A stretch of 64,000 bases of DNA from Pelagibacterales bacterium SAG-MED22 (GTDB taxonomy: Bacteria; Pseudomonadota; Alphaproteobacteria; Pelagibacterales; Pelagibacteraceae). A program made the position numbers and the translations under genes. Location of the stretch: positions 248,001 to 312,000 of the forward strand of contig JACWDT010000001.1 in NCBI GenBank assembly GCA_014653985.1, given 5' to 3'. Below, one piece after another: positions 35,024-45,767 of this stretch. The notes under the pieces were generated by a model. The model was given only the letters and a program-made list of their open reading frames with translations. It did no database searches and was not told the origin of the DNA. Within the stretch, counting starts at the first letter, position 1. Each line of letters starts with the position of its first letter.

Positions 35024-36118
35024 AAAAATTTTTAAAAATAAACCTATTTTTTTTTTAGAATATTCTTTATTAATTATTGGGGCTCCAATTTTTTTGAGTA
35101 AGACCAAATTTATATTATTTGATTTATTTTTTTTATCTTTTGCCATAAAACTTAAAATTTCGTTTACATCTTTTGGACTAAAAAATTTACTTACTGAAGA
35201 TGGTAAATCAGAATTATCGATATGATCTATGATGGAATAATACTCTCTTTTATTCATTAATTTTGTCTTTAGACTAAAATTTAGTGCAGTTTTCATTCCA
35301 AGTATTACAGCTTCTCCATGATTTAACTTTTTGCTAAATCCTAATGTCGCTTCATAAGCATGGGCAAACGAATGACCAAAATTTAAAATTTTTCTTAAAC
35401 CCTTTTCTTTTTCATCTTTTTCAACTACAGCTTTTTTAATCTTACAACTTTCATAAATAGCCTTTTCAAGAAACGGAGAAGTAAGCTTTAAAACTTTGTT
35501 TTTATGATTGTTTAAAAAATTATAAAATTTTTTATTCCCAATAATTGAATGTTTTAAAATTTCCCCATATCCACAAATTACCTCTCTCTTAGGTAATGTT
35601 TTTAAAAATTCAGTATCAGAAATAACAAGATTGGGCTGATAAAAACTTCCAACCAAATTTTTACCATACTTAGTATTTACCCCAGTCTTTCCACCAATTG
35701 ATGAATCAACTTGGGACAAAAGAGTAGTTGGTATGTTTATAAATTTAAGTCCCCTCTTAAAAAGACTTGCAGCAAAACCACTTATATCTCCTGTAATTCC
35801 TCCTCCAATAGATATCAAACAGTCATCTCTGGAAAAATTTTTATTTAACAAAATTTCTAAAATCTTGTTTATACTATGCATATTCTTATTTAATTCATTG
35901 GCTTTAAAATAATGGATATAACTTATTTTATTTTTTAAAGATTTTTTAATAACTGAAACAAATTTTTTAGGAATATTACTATCTACAACTAAAAGACATC
36001 TGTTAAAATTAATTGAGTTAGATTTTGTAATTTTAGAAATATTTGCAGATAATTTTTTTCCAATGTAGATGGGATATTTTTGTGTCTTTGTTTGTATATT
36101 TAATTTAATTTGATTCAT
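35012..36118 (-). CDS. aroB: 3-dehydroquinate synthase
   Basis: SIGGGITGDISGFAASLFKRG, PTTLLSQVDSSIGGKTGVN, LNFGHSFAHAYE. Confidence 0.95.
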   Translation of the reverse strand: MNQIKLNIQTKTQKYPIYIGKKLSANISKITKSNSINFNRCLLVVDSNIPKKFVSVIKKSLKNKISYIHYFKANELNKNMHSINKILEILLNKNFSRDDCLISIGGGITGDISGFAASLFKRGLKFINIPTTLLSQVDSSIGGKTGVNTKYGKNLVGSFYQPNLVISDTEFLKTLPKREVICGYGEILKHSIIGNKKFYNFLNNHKNKVLKLTSPFLEKAIYESCKIKKAVVEKDEKEKGLRKILNFGHSFAHAYEATLGFSKKLNHGEAVILGMKTALNFSLKTKLMNKREYYSIIDHIDNSDLPSSVSKFFSPKDVNEILSFMAKDKKNKSNNINLVLLKKIGAPIINKEYSKKKIGLFLKIFLRN

Positions 36119-36617
36119 AAATTTTAATTATTTTATTAACTACTTCATTTTTAGTTAATTTATCACATTTAATTTCAAACAAAGCTTTTGCATAAACGGT
36201 AGAGCGTTCTTGAATTAAGTCAATTATTTGATCATCTGATGAGTTTATTACAAGAGGTCTTTTTTTACTATTTTTTATCCTCCCCAATAAAATATTATTA
36301 CTCCAGTTTAGCCAAAACGATATATGACTTTTTAAAACTTCTTTTCTAATATTTTCATTCATGAAAGCTCCACCACCAAGAGAAATCACAGAGGAGTGCA
36401 GTTTTAAATTTTTTAGTGTTACTTTCTCTTCAACTTTTCTAAAAAAATCTTCACCCTTATTCTCAAACATTTTGCTTATGGTTGTCCCTACCTTATTTTC
36501 AATCTCATTATCTATATCTATAAAATTTAATTTTAGTTTTTTTGCGACCAGCATGCCTATAGAACTCTTTCCAGATCCCATCATTCCTAAAAACACAAGA
36601 TTTTCTTTTGATTTCAT
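36105..36617 (-). CDS. aroK: Shikimate kinase
   Basis: Likely start MKSKENLVFLG at 36617. GMMGSGKSSIG, DIDNEIE, SLGGGAFMNE; upstream of aroB. Confidence 0.92.
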   Translation of the reverse strand: MKSKENLVFLGMMGSGKSSIGMLVAKKLKLNFIDIDNEIENKVGTTISKMFENKGEDFFRKVEEKVTLKNLKLHSSVISLGGGAFMNENIRKEVLKSHISFWLNWSNNILLGRIKNSKKRPLVINSSDDQIIDLIQERSTVYAKALFEIKCDKLTKNEVVNKIIKIYESN

Positions 36618-36674
36618 AAGTTTCTTTATTGAAAAAACACAAATATGTCTTAATTTGAAATTATCTAAAGTTAT

Positions 36675-36857
36675 ATGCAATTTACTAAAAACACAAGTTC
36701 AGGCAAAGCTAGTATTACAGGAATCGTAATTAAATCAACACTTGGATTGATTGTTGTTATAGGAATTGTATTTTTTATAAACTCATTAGATTTTCCTGCA
36801 CCTAAAAAAGAAATAGAAAAAATAATTCCAAATGAAAATTTTAAAATTGTTAAATAA
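36675..36857 (+). CDS. Small single-TM hypothetical protein
   Basis: 60 aa with TLGLIVVIGIVFFIN helix; overlaps next ORF by 26 nt. Confidence 0.6.
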   Translation: MQFTKNTSSGKASITGIVIKSTLGLIVVIGIVFFINSLDFPAPKKEIEKIIPNENFKIVK

Positions 36858-38595
36858 GAAATATTTTTCAATTTTAATATTTTATTTATTATCAGCTACA
36901 AATACGTTCGCAGAAGATAAACCAGTTGATATCTGGAATTTAGAAAAAAAAGAAACGAATATTGTTGTAGAAACCAATACTTCTGATCAAAATCAAAGCA
37001 ATAGCACTGGGAGCATTATTTATGATATGCAATCAAACAATAAAATTGATCCAATCAAACTAGACCAAGATGTTGCGTCAAAAGAAATAAAAATTGTAGG
37101 ATTATATGATCCAGCTGAATATGGACTAAGTATTGATATGTGGTCAAATTCTGACGGTTCTAAATTAAAAAGTCTTTTTGAAAATATTAATAAATATAAT
37201 CTTTCACAAGATGCTTCAGAAATAATGAATATTTCCATGTTAACCAATGCTTACTACCCAAATCAAAATATAAGTGAGCAAGAGTTTTTAAAATTTAAAT
37301 CTGATTGGTTAATTAAAAACTCTAATTTAGACCTAATTGAAGAATATTTAATAAAAAATCAGACTATTGACTTGCACCCTGAGCTAACTAGGTTTTTAGT
37401 GGACACTTATTTGTCTGACTCAAACATAAAAAAATCATGTGAAATTTTTTCTAATATTACTAAACCAATTGAGGATGAATATTTATCCAAGTTCAATTTA
37501 TATTGTTTAATCAATTATGGTAAAAATGAAGAGGCTCAATTAATTTTAGATTTGAAAAAAGAACTTGGTTTTCAAGATGATTACTATGAGAATAAAATAA
37601 GTTACTTATTTGGATATATAGAGGAAGTAGATAAAAAAATTTCTGAAAATTCTATTTTAGATTTTCATTTAGCACATCGAACTGATCCCGAATTTTCATT
37701 TGAGCCAAATGTGGATACGCCAAAATTTATTTGGCAATATTTATCTGCATCTAATCTTCTCTTTAACATTAAAGATGTAGAAATTACTAATATAGATAAA
37801 ATTTCTATAATTGAAAAAGCAGTTCATGATAAAAATTATTCAGAAAAAGATTTATTTGAATTTTATAAAAAGTTTCAATTTAATATTACTCAACTGTTAA
37901 ATGCTCAAGAAGTCTATAAGTCCTTATCACCAATAGAAGGCAGAGCACTATTATACCAACGAACACTTTTAATGGAGGAGCCAAATTCAAAGTTAGAGTT
38001 GATGAAAACTTTAAAAGATGCATTTAACAAGGATGAAATTGGTAATGCTTTTGATGAAGAATTAAAACGTTTTTTAAATCAAATTTCAGAAGATGACATA
38101 CCTTCGAATTATACAACTTTCTATAATAGCTATTCTAAAACAGAGCAAGTAAGTGATAAAAAAATTAAATTTAACAATAAAGTTTTGCATCAATCCAAAT
38201 TAGTAAATTATTTTAACGGAGACTATGCGAAATCTCAGATAGAACAAGATCTTGAAAAATTTTTAAAGAAGATCAAAAAAGATAAAAAATATTTTTTATC
38301 CAAAAAAGATATTATTTTCTTAGAAGCATTGAAATCCGATGGGGTTCAAATCTCAAAAAAATACGACAGCCTGTATGAGATTAACCAGTCAGAAATGCCA
38401 GCAGATATTCAGTTAATGATTGAAAACAAAGAAATTGGTGCTGCATTGCTCAGGGTAATTGAAGTTATTGGTCCAGAAAAAATAGAAAATTTAGATGAAG
38501 ATACAGTTTATTTTATTATTAATACACTCAATCAGCTAAATGTTGATTTGATAAGAAATAAACTTTTGTTAAAAGTTCTACCTTTAAAAGTATAA
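36832..38595 (+). CDS. Hypothetical exported protein with signal peptide
   Basis: 587 aa; MKILKLLNKKYFSILIFYLLSATNTFAED resembles a Sec signal peptide; no family recognised. Confidence 0.75.
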   Translation: MKILKLLNKKYFSILIFYLLSATNTFAEDKPVDIWNLEKKETNIVVETNTSDQNQSNSTGSIIYDMQSNNKIDPIKLDQDVASKEIKIVGLYDPAEYGLSIDMWSNSDGSKLKSLFENINKYNLSQDASEIMNISMLTNAYYPNQNISEQEFLKFKSDWLIKNSNLDLIEEYLIKNQTIDLHPELTRFLVDTYLSDSNIKKSCEIFSNITKPIEDEYLSKFNLYCLINYGKNEEAQLILDLKKELGFQDDYYENKISYLFGYIEEVDKKISENSILDFHLAHRTDPEFSFEPNVDTPKFIWQYLSASNLLFNIKDVEITNIDKISIIEKAVHDKNYSEKDLFEFYKKFQFNITQLLNAQEVYKSLSPIEGRALLYQRTLLMEEPNSKLELMKTLKDAFNKDEIGNAFDEELKRFLNQISEDDIPSNYTTFYNSYSKTEQVSDKKIKFNNKVLHQSKLVNYFNGDYAKSQIEQDLEKFLKKIKKDKKYFLSKKDIIFLEALKSDGVQISKKYDSLYEINQSEMPADIQLMIENKEIGAALLRVIEVIGPEKIENLDEDTVYFIINTLNQLNVDLIRNKLLLKVLPLKV

Positions 38596-38620
38596 AATTT
38601 ATAATAAAATAAATATAAAC

Positions 38621-39139
38621 ATGGCTATAAGAAGTATTATCACAGAACCCAATAAATTGCTCAGACAAGTTTCAAAACCAGTAAATCAAGTTGGAAAGGA
38701 AGAGCAGAAACTAATGAAAGATATGTTGGAGACCATGTATGCTGCCAACGGAATTGGCCTTGCCGCAATACAAGTTGGAATACCACAAAGGATTATAGTC
38801 ATGGATATTTGCAAAGAAGAAAATAAAAAAGAGCCAAGATATTTTGTAAATCCTATAATTAAAAATAAAGACCCTTTAAAAGCAACTTATGAAGAAGGAT
38901 GCCTTTCGGTTCCAAATCAATTTGCAGATATAAATAGACCAAGTAAATGTGAAGTAGAGTATTTAGATTATAATGGACAAAAACAATTATTAAAGGCCGA
39001 AGGTTTACTTGCTACGTGTATTCAACATGAAATGGATCACCTAGAGGGTATATTATTTATCGATTATCTCTCAAAATTAAAAAAATCGATGATAATTAAA
39101 AAATTATCAAAATTAAAATCAAGTACAGCCGAAGTTTAA
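38621..39139 (+). CDS. def: Peptide deformylase
   Basis: GIGLAAIQVGIPQRI, EEGCLSVP, CIQHEMDHLEGILF. Confidence 0.97.
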   Translation: MAIRSIITEPNKLLRQVSKPVNQVGKEEQKLMKDMLETMYAANGIGLAAIQVGIPQRIIVMDICKEENKKEPRYFVNPIIKNKDPLKATYEEGCLSVPNQFADINRPSKCEVEYLDYNGQKQLLKAEGLLATCIQHEMDHLEGILFIDYLSKLKKSMIIKKLSKLKSSTAEV

Positions 39140-39142
39140 TTC

Positions 39143-40066
39143 ATGGCTAAGAAAATTATTTTTATGGGTACACCCATGTTTGCTGTACCAATTTTGAAAT
39201 CTCTTTATCAAAATGGATATCCTGTGACATGCGTTTATACTCAACCTCCACAAAAATCACATCGTGGACAAAAAATTAACAAATCTCCTATTCAAGGAAT
39301 TTCTGAAACTTTAAATTTAGATTACAGGGCACCATCAACTTTAAAAGACAATAAAGAAGAATATGAATTTTTTAAATCAGTAGATGCAGATTTAGCAATT
39401 GTTGTAGCCTATGGACAAATAATACCTAAAGAATTTTTAAGTTTAACAAAAAAAGGATTTATTAACATACATGCATCTATTCTACCCAAATGGAGAGGAG
39501 CGGCACCTATACAAAGAGCTATAATGAATTTAGATAAAGAAACTGGGGTCAGTATTATGAAATTAGAAGAAAAATTAGACACAGGTCCAATTTGCAATAC
39601 CTATAAAATCAATATGGAGAATAATTTTAATTCTGCAGAAATTGCTGAAAAGTTATCTTTTATTGCCTCAGAAAAAATTTTAGATAATATTGATGACATA
39701 CTTGAAGACAAAGCAGCTTTTGTAGATCAAGATCATTCTAAAGCAACTTATGCTCCAAAAATTCAAAAGACAGAGGGTTTAATTGATTGGGCAAGTAATG
39801 CAGAAAATATTATAGGGAAAATAAATGGTTTATATCCAGTCCCAGGTGCTTTTTTTATATCAAGTGGTGAGAGATATAAAATTTTAAAAGGAGAAATTAG
39901 CAATGGGATTGGAAATCCGGGAGAGGTTCTTAATGATTATTTAGAAATTGCTTGTGGAGATAAGCAATCAATTAAAGTCACGGAGATACAAAGACAAGGA
40001 AAAAGGCCTCAAAATATTGGTGAATTTATGCTTGGTTCAAGAATTAGAAAAGGCCATCAGATTTAA
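39143..40066 (+). CDS. fmt: Methionyl-tRNA formyltransferase
   Basis: FMGTPMFAVPIL, INIHASILPKWRGAAPIQRAIM, KLDTGPI. Confidence 0.97.
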   Translation: MAKKIIFMGTPMFAVPILKSLYQNGYPVTCVYTQPPQKSHRGQKINKSPIQGISETLNLDYRAPSTLKDNKEEYEFFKSVDADLAIVVAYGQIIPKEFLSLTKKGFINIHASILPKWRGAAPIQRAIMNLDKETGVSIMKLEEKLDTGPICNTYKINMENNFNSAEIAEKLSFIASEKILDNIDDILEDKAAFVDQDHSKATYAPKIQKTEGLIDWASNAENIIGKINGLYPVPGAFFISSGERYKILKGEISNGIGNPGEVLNDYLEIACGDKQSIKVTEIQRQGKRPQNIGEFMLGSRIRKGHQI

Positions 40067-40807
40067 ATGGCGAGGTATCAAGTTCTTATTGAATATGTCG
40101 GAACAAGTTTTAGAGGTTGGCAGATTCAAAAAAAAGGCTCTACTATTCAAGGATTAATTCAACAACATTTATCTAAACTTTTAAAAGAAAAAATAATTCT
40201 AAATGGATCTGGCAGAACAGATGCAGGTGTACATGCTCATGCTCAGTCAGCTCACTTTGATTGTCAAATAAAAATTTTAGATTTAACAAAATTTTTAAAA
40301 TCAATTAATCATTTTCTTAACAATAAAGGTATAGCAATTACTCAAATTAAAAAAAGAAATGAAAAATTTCATTCACGATTTTCTGCTAAACAAAGAATCT
40401 ATAGATATATAATTTTTAATCAAATAAGTGTTCCTGTAATTGAAAATGGAAGAGGGTGGCATGTGAGGAAAATACTAGATGTTGATTTAATGAAAAAAGG
40501 AGCAAAAAAATTATTGGGAACGAATGATTATTCAACCTATAGATCATCAAGTTGTCACGCTAAAAGTCCAATTAGAACAATTAAATCAATCAAAATAAGA
40601 ACGTTAAAAAATAAAATTGAAATAGAATTTAAGTCACAATCATTTTTACAACAGCAAGTAAGATCGATGGTAGGTTGTCTAAAATATTTAGGTGAGAAAA
40701 AATGGGATTTAAAAACCTTTGACAAAGTATTTAAATCTAAAAAAAGAGTACTGTGTGCTCCACCAGCACCACCCGAAGGGCTTTTTTTGTATAAAGTTAT
40801 TTATTAA
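40067..40807 (+). CDS. truA: tRNA pseudouridine synthase A
   Basis: YVGTSFRGWQIQKKGSTIQG, GSGRTDAGVHAHAQSAHFD. Confidence 0.96.
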   Translation: MARYQVLIEYVGTSFRGWQIQKKGSTIQGLIQQHLSKLLKEKIILNGSGRTDAGVHAHAQSAHFDCQIKILDLTKFLKSINHFLNNKGIAITQIKKRNEKFHSRFSAKQRIYRYIIFNQISVPVIENGRGWHVRKILDVDLMKKGAKKLLGTNDYSTYRSSSCHAKSPIRTIKSIKIRTLKNKIEIEFKSQSFLQQQVRSMVGCLKYLGEKKWDLKTFDKVFKSKKRVLCAPPAPPEGLFLYKVIY

Positions 40808-41276
40808 TTTTTTTGTTGCTCATTGCAAACTTTTTATTAATTCTCCATCTAGACTCAGCTCTTACTATATAGCCACAACAGTTTTTAGATTTGCATTTAC
40901 ATGGAAATTGATTGTAATTTTCATCGTAGCCAAAGCCATAATCACAAGTAAATTCCTCACCCTTTTTAATATCTCTTATTGCTTTAACCCAAATTTTTAG
41001 TCCTTTACCATCATAGTCACAATTGTTATCACATGAATGATTGATTAAACCTGCAGTATTCCAGGAAAAATCTCCATCAAGATCGTATCTTTTATTTATA
41101 GTAAATAAATAAATGGGTTTACCATTATCATATTTATCAGATTCTTCAGTTTGTTTTTTTGTGATTAATTTACCGATGTAATCAATTACCTTAGTTCCAG
41201 CTTTAATATCTTTTGTTGCATAAAGTCCTCTTCCTTTTTTATCTATAGCTGACTTTTTAATTCTGTACAGTTTCAT
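40797..41276 (-). CDS. SET domain protein (lysine methyltransferase-like)
   Basis: KGRGLYATKDIKAGTKVIDYIG, GLINHSCDNNCDYD, GEEFTCDYGFGY, post-SET-like CKCKSKNCCGYI. Confidence 0.88.
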   Translation of the reverse strand: MKLYRIKKSAIDKKGRGLYATKDIKAGTKVIDYIGKLITKKQTEESDKYDNGKPIYLFTINKRYDLDGDFSWNTAGLINHSCDNNCDYDGKGLKIWVKAIRDIKKGEEFTCDYGFGYDENYNQFPCKCKSKNCCGYIVRAESRWRINKKFAMSNKKINK

Positions 41277-41308
41277 TTAGAATGTGTTTAGATAGTTATA
41301 TTAAATTA

Positions 41309-42238
41309 TCAATTAAATTCTATGAGAGCATCAACATGCCTCTCGGTGCTTTCTTGCAAAGCTTTAAGATTATATCCACCCTCAAGTATTGATACGACAT
41401 TTCCATTACAAAATGGTTTTGAGATCTCTAATGTTCTTTTGGTAATTTTATAAAAATCTTCAGAACTAAGCTGCAGTTGGGCCAAAGGATCATCAATGTG
41501 TGCATCAAAACCTGCAGAAAACAACAAGAATTCAGGCTTAAACTCTCTCACTTTATTTAAAACATTTTCGTAAGCGTTTAGATACTTTTCTGCAGATGTT
41601 CCAGCCTCAAGAGGGATATTTAGTACGTTATTAAAATTACCTTTTTCTTTTTCAGAGCCAGATCCTGGATAGTAAGGGTATTGATGAGTAGAAATAAATA
41701 AAACTTTTTCGTTATCAAAAAAAATATTTTGGGTACCGTTTCCGTGGTGAACATCAAAATCAATAATTGCTATTTTATTATATTTATATTTTTCGATTAA
41801 GTAATTTGCCCCAACAGCAACATTATTGAAAATACAAAAACCCATTGCTTTTTCTTTTTCTGCGTGGTGTCCGGGCGGTCTTACTGCACAAAATGCATTT
41901 TTAAACTCTTTATTCTGCACCCCATCAATTGCAGTAATAATTGAACCCACAGCATCCTTAGAAGCATCTTTACTACCAGGAGAAACTATGGTGTCGCCGT
42001 CAAGAAAATTATATCCTTTTTTTGGAAAAGATTTATTTACTTGATCTATATAATTTGAGGTGTGAGTTTTAATTAAAAAAGAATTCTCAAATTTATTTGG
42101 TTTCTTCCAAATTAATTTTTTATTATCTAATCTTTTAAAATTGTCTATTACAACAGTAACTCTATCAATTTTTTCAGGATGTCCATCCCCAGTATTATGA
42201 TTTTGATATGTATCTGATGTAATTAACCCTGTTTTCAC
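41309..42238 (-). CDS. Histone deacetylase / acetylpolyamine amidohydrolase family protein
   Basis: VRPPGHHAEKEKAMGFCIFNNVAVGANYL, IDFDVHHGNGTQNIF, SAGFDAHIDDPLA, LEGGYN. Confidence 0.93.
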   Translation of the reverse strand: MKTGLITSDTYQNHNTGDGHPEKIDRVTVVIDNFKRLDNKKLIWKKPNKFENSFLIKTHTSNYIDQVNKSFPKKGYNFLDGDTIVSPGSKDASKDAVGSIITAIDGVQNKEFKNAFCAVRPPGHHAEKEKAMGFCIFNNVAVGANYLIEKYKYNKIAIIDFDVHHGNGTQNIFFDNEKVLFISTHQYPYYPGSGSEKEKGNFNNVLNIPLEAGTSAEKYLNAYENVLNKVREFKPEFLLFSAGFDAHIDDPLAQLQLSSEDFYKITKRTLEISKPFCNGNVVSILEGGYNLKALQESTERHVDALIEFN

Positions 42239-43392
42239 TTAAAATAATTTTTCAATATATTTGAATAAATTAAAGTCAATTTTTTTAAATCTGACAGTAA
42301 AACTGCTTCATCTACTTTATGCATTGTTTTACCAACCAGCCCAAATTCTAAACAGGGTGCAATTTTCCTAATAAACCTTGCATCTGAAGTTCCTCCTGTT
42401 GTTGAAAGTTTAGGTTTAATTTTTGTAATTTTCTTAATTATTTCTTGTATCATAAAGGTTGTTTTGTTAGGATTTGTTAAAAAAGCTTCTCCAGATACAC
42501 TATATTCAATTTTATATTTAGATTTATTTTTAGCTGATATTTTTTTAATAACTTTATTTATCTTATTCTTCAGCGAAGTAGAGGAGTGTTTATTATTAAA
42601 TCTTATATTAAATATGGCTGTAGCAAGACCTGGAATTACATTATCAGCGGTGTTATTAATACTTATTTTTGTTATTTCTAAGTTAGTTGCTTGAAAATCC
42701 TTTGTTCCTTGATCAAATTTGATATCTTTTATTTCTTTAAGAATTTGCACAAGTGCTGTTGAAGGATTATTTGCTCGGTGAGGATAAGCTACGTGCCCTT
42801 GTACTCCAGTAATAGTTAGTCTACCGTTCATACTACCTCTTCTCCCAATTTTAATCATTTCACCCAATTTACTTGGGTTAGTTGGCTCACCTACTAAACA
42901 AAAATCGATTTTCTCTTTTCTTTTTTTTAAATACTCCACAACTTTTTTCGTCCCATTGATAGCGACACCTTCTTCGTCCCCTGTAATTAAAAGACTAATT
43001 GATCCTTTAAAATCAGAGTAATTTTCAATAAAATTGCTAATTGCTGCAATGAATGCTGCGATAGAGCTTTTCATATCATTTGCACCTCTTCCAATTAAAT
43101 GTCCTCTTTTAATTGAGGGCTTAAATGGATTGACTGTCCAGTCCTTAAGATTTCCAGCAGGTACTACATCTAAATGGCCTGCATAACAAAAGTTAGGACT
43201 TTTATTACCAAGTCTCGCGTAAAGGTTTTTTACTGGTTTGCTGTTCTTTTCTCTAAATTCAAGTACTTTAGTTTTAAAACCAAGTTTTTTTAGCTTTTTT
43301 TCTAAAAAACTCATTATACCTGCATCAACAGGAGTTACCGAAGGAAACCTTATTAGCTCTTTAGCTAATTGAAGTTCGTTGATTTTTTGCAT
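42235..43392 (-). CDS. dapE: Succinyl-diaminopimelate desuccinylase
   Basis: CYAGHLDVVPAG, GRGANDMKSSIAAF, TGDEEG; adjacent to dapD. Confidence 0.95.
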   Translation of the reverse strand: MQKINELQLAKELIRFPSVTPVDAGIMSFLEKKLKKLGFKTKVLEFREKNSKPVKNLYARLGNKSPNFCYAGHLDVVPAGNLKDWTVNPFKPSIKRGHLIGRGANDMKSSIAAFIAAISNFIENYSDFKGSISLLITGDEEGVAINGTKKVVEYLKKRKEKIDFCLVGEPTNPSKLGEMIKIGRRGSMNGRLTITGVQGHVAYPHRANNPSTALVQILKEIKDIKFDQGTKDFQATNLEITKISINNTADNVIPGLATAIFNIRFNNKHSSTSLKNKINKVIKKISAKNKSKYKIEYSVSGEAFLTNPNKTTFMIQEIIKKITKIKPKLSTTGGTSDARFIRKIAPCLEFGLVGKTMHKVDEAVLLSDLKKLTLIYSNILKNYFK

Positions 43393-43394
43393 TT

Positions 43395-44222
43395 TTATTC
43401 TCTCAAAAGATCGTTAACTGATGTTTTTGATCTAGTTTTTTCATCGACCTGTTTAATAATTACCGCACAATAAAGTGATGGCGCTGCAGGATTATTTTTA
43501 TCTGGTAAAGAACCAGGTACAACAACGGAATAAGGTGGTATTTTTCCATAAATAATTTCACCAGTTTTTCTATCAACTATTTTTGTAGATTGACCAATAT
43601 ACATTCCCATACTTAATACAGATCCTTCTCCAACTATTACACCTTCAACAACTTCTGACATGGCACCAAGGAAAACATTGTCTTCAATTATCGTGGGTAA
43701 TGCTTGAGCAGGCTCCAATACACCCCCGACACCAGAGCCAGCTGAAATATGACAATTTTTTCCAATTTGACAGCAACTTCCTGCTCTTGCAAATGTATCA
43801 ATCATAGTGCCCTCATCTATGTACGCACCAATATTAACATAACACGGCATTAGTACTGCATTTTTACCAACGTAAGATCCTTTTCTCACAGGCGAATTGG
43901 GTACCATTCTAAAACCAGCCTTTTCATGATCCTCTCTAGTCCACCCTGCTGTTTTACCTTTTAAAAGATGAGCTTTATCATACCAACTACTGTAAGGACC
44001 ATTTAAATTTTCCATTGGGTATATTCTAAAACTTAACATGATTGCTTTTTTAAGATATTGATGAGTTTTCCACTCACCATCTATTTTTTCAGCAACTCTG
44101 ACTTTACCACTATCTAAATCATCAATAATTTGATTAACAGTATTTTTTAAATCTTCATCTGAACTTGGGTTTATCTGGTCTCTTTTTTCCCAAGCTTCGC
44201 TAATAATATTTTCTATACTCAT
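43395..44222 (-). CDS. dapD: Tetrahydrodipicolinate N-succinyltransferase
   Basis: Left-handed beta-helix hexapeptides; [39 protein letters not shown]. Confidence 0.95.
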   Translation of the reverse strand: MSIENIISEAWEKRDQINPSSDEDLKNTVNQIIDDLDSGKVRVAEKIDGEWKTHQYLKKAIMLSFRIYPMENLNGPYSSWYDKAHLLKGKTAGWTREDHEKAGFRMVPNSPVRKGSYVGKNAVLMPCYVNIGAYIDEGTMIDTFARAGSCCQIGKNCHISAGSGVGGVLEPAQALPTIIEDNVFLGAMSEVVEGVIVGEGSVLSMGMYIGQSTKIVDRKTGEIIYGKIPPYSVVVPGSLPDKNNPAAPSLYCAVIIKQVDEKTRSKTSVNDLLRE

Positions 44223-44227
44223 AACTT

Positions 44228-44899
44228 TTATGTGTTTTTTAATAACCTTATTTCTTTTAAAAATAAAGAAAGATTTTCTATCTTATAGTCAATGTATTCT
44301 TTATCTGACTCTTTTTTACCCCAGTATTCATCATTGATTAACCATGCAGTTATTGTTCCTCTTTCTTTTCCAATGGATAAATTTTTTGCAATATCTTCAA
44401 TATAAAGTGTTTCTTTTGGATCTATTTTGAATTTTTCTATCATTAGATCAAAAGCTTTTGCTGCAGGTTTAGGATTATATTTGGCATCTACTATGTCAAA
44501 AACATTCTCAAATTGATCGTCAATACCAAGTGATGTGGTTATGTTTTTCACGTGTTCTTTGCTTCCATTAGTAAAAACAAATTTTCTTACATTTATAATC
44601 TCAAGCTCTTTTCTTAAAGTTTGATCTTTTTCCAAGAAAGATAAATCAATATCATGGACATAGTCTAGAAATTCTTTTGGAGGGATATCATGATGAATCA
44701 TCAAACCATTAAGACTGGTATCGTATTTATGAAAATAACTTCTCTGCAATTCTTTAGCCACTTTTGAATCTAAATTTAACTTCTTAGATATATATTCAGT
44801 CATTTTTTTACTTACTTGACCAAAAACGGCCTCTAGATCTTGATATAAAACTCCGTCACAATCAAACAGTATATTTTTAATATTCTTTAATTTTATCAT
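44228..44899 (-). CDS. HAD-superfamily pyrimidine 5'-nucleotidase-like
   Basis: [31 protein letters not shown]...[13 protein letters not shown]. Confidence 0.85.
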   Translation of the reverse strand: MIKLKNIKNILFDCDGVLYQDLEAVFGQVSKKMTEYISKKLNLDSKVAKELQRSYFHKYDTSLNGLMIHHDIPPKEFLDYVHDIDLSFLEKDQTLRKELEIINVRKFVFTNGSKEHVKNITTSLGIDDQFENVFDIVDAKYNPKPAAKAFDLMIEKFKIDPKETLYIEDIAKNLSIGKERGTITAWLINDEYWGKKESDKEYIDYKIENLSLFLKEIRLLKNT

Positions 44900-45744
44900 T
44901 TTCTAATTAATGTGCCTGCACCTTTGTCAGAGAATATTTCCCATAAACATGAATGTTTTTTTGTGCCATTAATTATTCCAACTCCAGTTACTCCGTTATT
45001 TACAGCATCTAAACATGCATTAATTTTAGGGATCATGCCTTCTGTTATAGTTTCATTTTTAATCATTTCTAAAATTTCTGAGGAAGATATTTCTTCTATT
45101 AATTTTTTTTCTTTGTTAAGAACGCCATCAACATTTGTCATTAGTAATAATCTTCTAGCTTTTAAAGATTTAGCTATAGCCATAGCAGCTGTATCACCAT
45201 TAATATTATAGGTTTGACTATTTTTATCTAAACCTAATGGAGAAACAATAGGAACCTTATTTTGCTCAAGGATGTTAAATATTATTTCATTATTAACCGA
45301 TGTTGGTATCCCTACAAAGCCTAACTCTTCTGCTTCAGGTATTACCCCAATAATATTGCTATTTTTTGTGTGTATTGAAACACCTTTAGAGCCTTTTTTG
45401 TTTAAATTTTCAACAATGTCATCATTAAAGTCAATTAAAACAGACTCTACAATATTGATTATATTTTTATCAGTAACTCTTAAACCTCTTATAAATTTTG
45501 ATTGAATATTAGATTTTTCTAATTCTCTTTTTATTCTTGGTCCGCCACCATGCACAACTATTGTTGAAAGACCTAATTTATTTAATACATATAGATCTGT
45601 TATAAAATTGTTAAATACGTTTCTATCAATTAAAACGTTTCCACCGTATTTAATTACAATTAAGTCATTTTTATATTTTTCAATATATTTATTAACTTCA
45701 CTTAAAGGTGGCCCATTTTTGGGCAATATATTTTTGAGATCCAT
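44896..45744 (-). CDS. argB: Acetylglutamate kinase
   Basis: IKYGGNVL, VVHGGGPRIKRELEK, NINGDTAAMAIAKSLKARRLLLMTNVDGVL. Confidence 0.95.
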   Translation of the reverse strand: MDLKNILPKNGPPLSEVNKYIEKYKNDLIVIKYGGNVLIDRNVFNNFITDLYVLNKLGLSTIVVHGGGPRIKRELEKSNIQSKFIRGLRVTDKNIINIVESVLIDFNDDIVENLNKKGSKGVSIHTKNSNIIGVIPEAEELGFVGIPTSVNNEIIFNILEQNKVPIVSPLGLDKNSQTYNINGDTAAMAIAKSLKARRLLLMTNVDGVLNKEKKLIEEISSSEILEMIKNETITEGMIPKINACLDAVNNGVTGVGIINGTKKHSCLWEIFSDKGAGTLIRK

Positions 45745-45767
45745 GAGTTGTTAAATATTTACAATTA

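Noticed and set aside
45272-45505. 77-aa plus ORF inside argB
   Set aside because: Antisense shadow ORF.
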